From assembly GCA_963969595.1 (NCBI GenBank), contig OZ018413.1, positions 6,880,211-6,944,210 of the forward strand: a DNA stretch of 64,000 nt, in the 5' to 3' direction. This DNA is from Neckera pumila. Taxonomy: Eukaryota > Streptophyta > Bryopsida > Hypnales > Neckeraceae. Under the pieces are notes generated by a model. That model was given only the letters and a program-made list of their open reading frames with translations, was not told the DNA's origin and made no database searches. How positions within the stretch are numbered: the first letter of the stretch is position 1; each line of letters begins with the position of its first letter. Shown here piece after piece: positions 60,977-64,000 of the stretch. A program made the position numbers and the translations under genes.

Positions 60977-62862
60977 ATGAATGTTTTTAGGAGTACTCTA
61001 TCTTACATTCTAGCATTGATATCAATGATTTTTTTTATAAAAATTTATTTGCCTAAAGGCTGTCCTTTAAGGATGGGTTTTTCAAGAATTCCTTCTTTAT
61101 TCAAAGATTCAAATTTTTTTGTCAAATGTAGAATGATCATTTTTCAATTAAATAAACATGAAATCATCAAAATTGAATGAGTAAAACCCAAATATATAGA
61201 TGAAAAATAGTTTCTACCAACAATGGGCTTTATGGTAAATTTTTCTTGATCTCACTCAAGAAAAATTTAAGATCTCTCAAAATAAGAGCAAACTTCAATG
61301 CTACGGTAGAGTCAAAAATAGATTTTTGAATTTTCAAAAGTCAAGATTGCCTTTGCCAAGTTTCATAATGCTTTCACTAAAGGTGAATAGGAAGAAACTA
61401 CCTTATAGCAATAGCTTTGACTTTTTGTCTCAATAAAAGCAACCCAAAAGTTCAAATCTAATGTTAAAAATAGTTTTCTAGAAACTGGAAATTTACCTTC
61501 TCTATTCACAATTCTCTTCCTAAAATTTTACTAACTAACAACTTTGGTTCTCCTATTGCTACTATTGCACACGTCCTTATAGAATTTTGAATTTATTTTA
61601 GTCTTTCATACAAAATTTCATAAAAAATACCAATTCTATTCCAATTTTAGGTGCAAGGAAGTTTGTCCTAACTATCATTGATCAGCATATATATTTCATA
61701 AAAGGCATAAGGCAAATAAGCCTTTGACAAATAGAATGACTGGTTTGCATTGTTTGGCATTATTAAATTCTTTTGGAAAAAGGTTCACAAAAAGATAAAT
61801 GTGAGAATTGAGGACAACAATTAAATTTTTTTGGGATGAGGTATAAATTTGTCACGAGTTTTTGAAGTGTGCTACCCAATGGGCCCCAAAGAGTCTTTAG
61901 AGTATCCCAAACTAACAAAAAACGTATCCATAATGATCATCTTACCCATCCTAAAGCAATTGCAATATTTTCTAACATAACCACTTGGCCATCTAAGAGG
62001 CTATAAAAGGAGCCCACCAATATGAAGGCCTAAAATAGTCACTTCCTATGATGAATTTATACTCAAAAGGTGGAAGTTCCTATTGTAGTTACTAATCACT
62101 CCATCACAATCATCCCAGACATTGCTTGTAGCTACTAACTCAACGTAATGTAATCCAAGTTTCACTTATTTAAATAAAGTCTATCATGGATTCATGGATT
62201 GATCCAAGACTTTAATGAGTCATTCCCCAAGTGTTTGGAATGGATCTTTTGCTTGTCATAGGCAAGTTTAAAGTGGATATACCTAAAATCACACCTTGCT
62301 TAAAACCGCCACCATCACTTTGTGTACATCTCCAAAATCAATATGTACTTACATTAAAGAAACAATTTTGGAACATCTACTCAAAAAAATTTGATCATCC
62401 ATAGGTTTTGCATATGGTATCCAAATATTGCATTCTTTAGTGCGTTGGAACGTCCCTTCACTTGCCAACAAGGAATTTTTTTTTAATTTTGAGCATTCCA
62501 ACAATAGTAACTAGGCACATTAGCAAAAGTGTCGGTTTGGAGGTACCCACGTTACCTTGGTCATATGATTGGAACACCCACATGTCACGTTCTGAAGACA
62601 CGTGATAGGACGATACAGTGCCCGTGACCCTGTACCCAGCCGCAACCCCGGACTTCGTCCAAATCCCACAGACCATCGGACGGCGACCCCAAAACATCAC
62701 CCCCCCCCCCCGTACGGCGACCAGCAGACGGAAACCTGATCAGACTCTCCCGCACAGAACAGCGATCAGCATCCATGAGCTCATCGTCGTGAAGCTCCGC
62801 AGCTGCTTGTGCTCACAACAAGGGCGAGAAGGAGAATCGCGGAGCGCATCAGGCATCACGCA
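60977..62862. other. AT-rich interval, then promoter/5'UTR of the SEC11-like gene
   Basis: 60977-62560 holds no gene; 61840-62090 has inverted relatives of the repeats at 30.5-31.2 kb. From about 62580 the sequence turns GC-rich and includes a run of 12 C (about 62700-62712). This is probably the promoter and leader of the gene starting at 62863. No TATA box was chosen. Confidence 0.4.
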
Positions 62863-62941
62863 ATGGGTGTCTATGGCGACACCGTCGCGGCCATCAAGGC
62901 CACCAACTTCCGTCACATGGCATTGCAGGCCATCAGTCTCG
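62863..62941 (+). CDS. SEC11: Signal peptidase complex catalytic subunit SEC11, exon 1 (partial)
   Basis: The ATG at 62863 opens MGVYGDTVAAIKATNFRHMA and LQAISL, then the exon ends at a strong donor (ctcg|gtatgt) after the first base of a Gly codon. As I recall plant SEC11, it begins MGxxGDTxxSIxxxxxRQxL followed by TQAISLGM, so length, spacing and the exon end all fit. The remaining exons, with the membrane anchor and the catalytic Ser and His, lie beyond the window. The protein cleaves signal peptides of secretory proteins in the ER membrane. Only 26 residues support this, and Thr14-Asn15-Phe16 are less usual, so confidence is moderate. A longer overlapping ORF at 62618-62977 is in another frame and looks spurious. 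Confidence 0.6.
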
Positions 62942-64000
62942 GTATGTCTCTTTTTTTCTTGCTTGCTAGCTCTTTGAATTAGGGTTTTAATCGAAATTGG
63001 TGGGAGTGGTTGCAATGGGGGGTGCTTCGTGTGCGATTTTGTGTTTTGGGGGTATCTCGGGGTGATGGAATTGTGTGTGGATTGTGTTCTTCCCGGTGGT
63101 TTGAAAGCTGAGGACGGATTTGGTTGCTTGGTTGTTGCAATTTGGATGTGGGTTAGGGTTTTACTGGAAATGGGTGGGAGTGGGTGCAATTGGGGGTATA
63201 TTTTGTGCGATTCGCGTTTGAGACTAGCTCGGGTGATGGAATTTGTGTCTGGATTGTGTGCTGGCTGATGTTTGGAAAGCTGAGGAATGGATTTGGTTTC
63301 ATGTGCGATTTGCATTTTAGGTGGATGGATCGGGTTTTGTTTTGTGGTCTAGTGTGGACTTTGGTTGGATGTTATCTTTGTTGTAGGTCGTGGATATGTA
63401 TATGTGCTATGATTCTATCTAGATTTTTGTTTTAGTGAAGAATTGTGCGTGGATTGTGTGATTCCTGATGTTGAGAAAACTGAGGAGAGGAATTGGTTGC
63501 TTGATTGTTCTTTCCGCGTTCCGACTGGTGATGTGGATTAGGGTTTCACTGGAAATTGTCAGGAGTATTTGCAATTGGGGGTATTACGTGTGCGATTTGC
63601 ATTTTAGAGGTATCTCGGGGTGATGGACTCTGTTGCAATGTGGACGAATCGGGTTGAATTTTTTGTGCGTGGCCTAATGACGTGCTCTGTAGCTCTTAAA
63701 TTGGATGTATGGCATTATTTCTATCTAGATTTTCGTTTTAGTAAGGATTGTGTCTGAAATTTGAGCTTCTCGATGTTTTAAAATCACAGTAACGAATCTG
63801 GTAGATTGCTTGTTTTTTCCGAAACTGGTGATGTGGATTAGGGTTTTGCTTGAGAGTATTTGGAATTCCATGAAGGGAGGTTGTGTTTCCTTTGCGATGT
63901 GCATTTTGGGGAAGCTCGGGGTGATGGACTCCGTTGCGAGCGGATGAATCGGATTGGGCTTTTGTTTTGAGTCAGCCTGGAGGCCTAGTGCGGGCTCTGG
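62942..64000 (+). repeat. Intron 1 of the SEC11-like gene with large tandem repeats
   Basis: No exon seen to the window end. Units open 'ttagggttt(t)' plus 'actgga/cgaaat' at about 62982, 63154, 63538 and 63839, and contain 'tgtgcgattt', 'tcggggtgatgga', 'ggattgtg', 'gctgagga' and 'ggttgcttg'. Spacings are about 170, 385 and 300 bp, so units have internal gains and losses. Both ORFs over 63029-63435 read through repeats and are not credible genes. Confidence 0.6.

Noticed and set aside
62618..62977. 119-codon plus-strand ORF across the SEC11 leader
   Set aside because: It is in a different frame from the SEC11 exon, runs through the poly-C run and the splice donor, and has low-complexity Pro/Arg/Ser composition.
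62740..63315. 191-codon minus-strand ORF
   Set aside because: It is antisense to the SEC11 exon and intron repeats; the Thr/Pro/His-rich protein mirrors the tandem repeats and has no domain.

Overview
The window looks like nuclear DNA of a land plant. It is AT-rich and full of repeats, with a few GC-richer, intron-containing genes standing out as islands. All recognised genes are plant-type: a receptor-like kinase, a hydroxyproline O-arabinosyltransferase, a DUF3067 plastid-type protein and the first exon of what looks like the signal-peptidase subunit SEC11. A pair of TauD/TfdA-type dioxygenases and a BED-zinc-finger hAT transposase make me lean towards a non-seed plant (lycophyte, bryophyte or fern), but I cannot fix the lineage from sequence alone. 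No tRNA, rRNA, CRISPR or organelle insert was seen.

Layout. 1-6.2 kb: small inverted-repeat elements and two TTAA-bounded elements head to head. 6.3-11.4 kb: a dead hAT transposase interrupted by a PIF/Harbinger-like element, itself interrupted by a short hAT-like element. 16.1-18.7 kb (+): a SOBIR1/CORYNE-like receptor kinase with a very short LRR region. 19-31 kb: repeats and a decayed coding-like tandem repeat. 32.0-35.4 kb (-): an 8-exon HPAT gene. 37-40.3 kb: a TTAA element and two related long palindromes side by side. 41.3-43.3 and 45.6-47.2 kb (-): two intact 3-exon TauD-like genes in tandem, each followed by a telo-box-bearing tandem array. 48-51 kb: repeats. 51.4-52.8 kb (-): a 4-exon DUF3067 gene whose inferred 5'UTR intron is built of tandem repeats. 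55-61 kb: clustered miniature elements, some nested. 62.9 kb to the end (+): SEC11 exon 1 and the start of its repeat-rich first intron.

The genes do not form a pathway or operon: one acts at the plasma membrane, one in the Golgi, one at the ER, one probably in plastids, and the dioxygenases are probably soluble enzymes with unknown substrate. The common theme is the repeat biology: many short inverted-repeat elements, several using TTAA targets and joined end to end, and tandem arrays in introns or flanks of three of the gene loci. Exon boundaries were found by hand from GT/AG signals, reading frame and recalled family sequences; no search was run.
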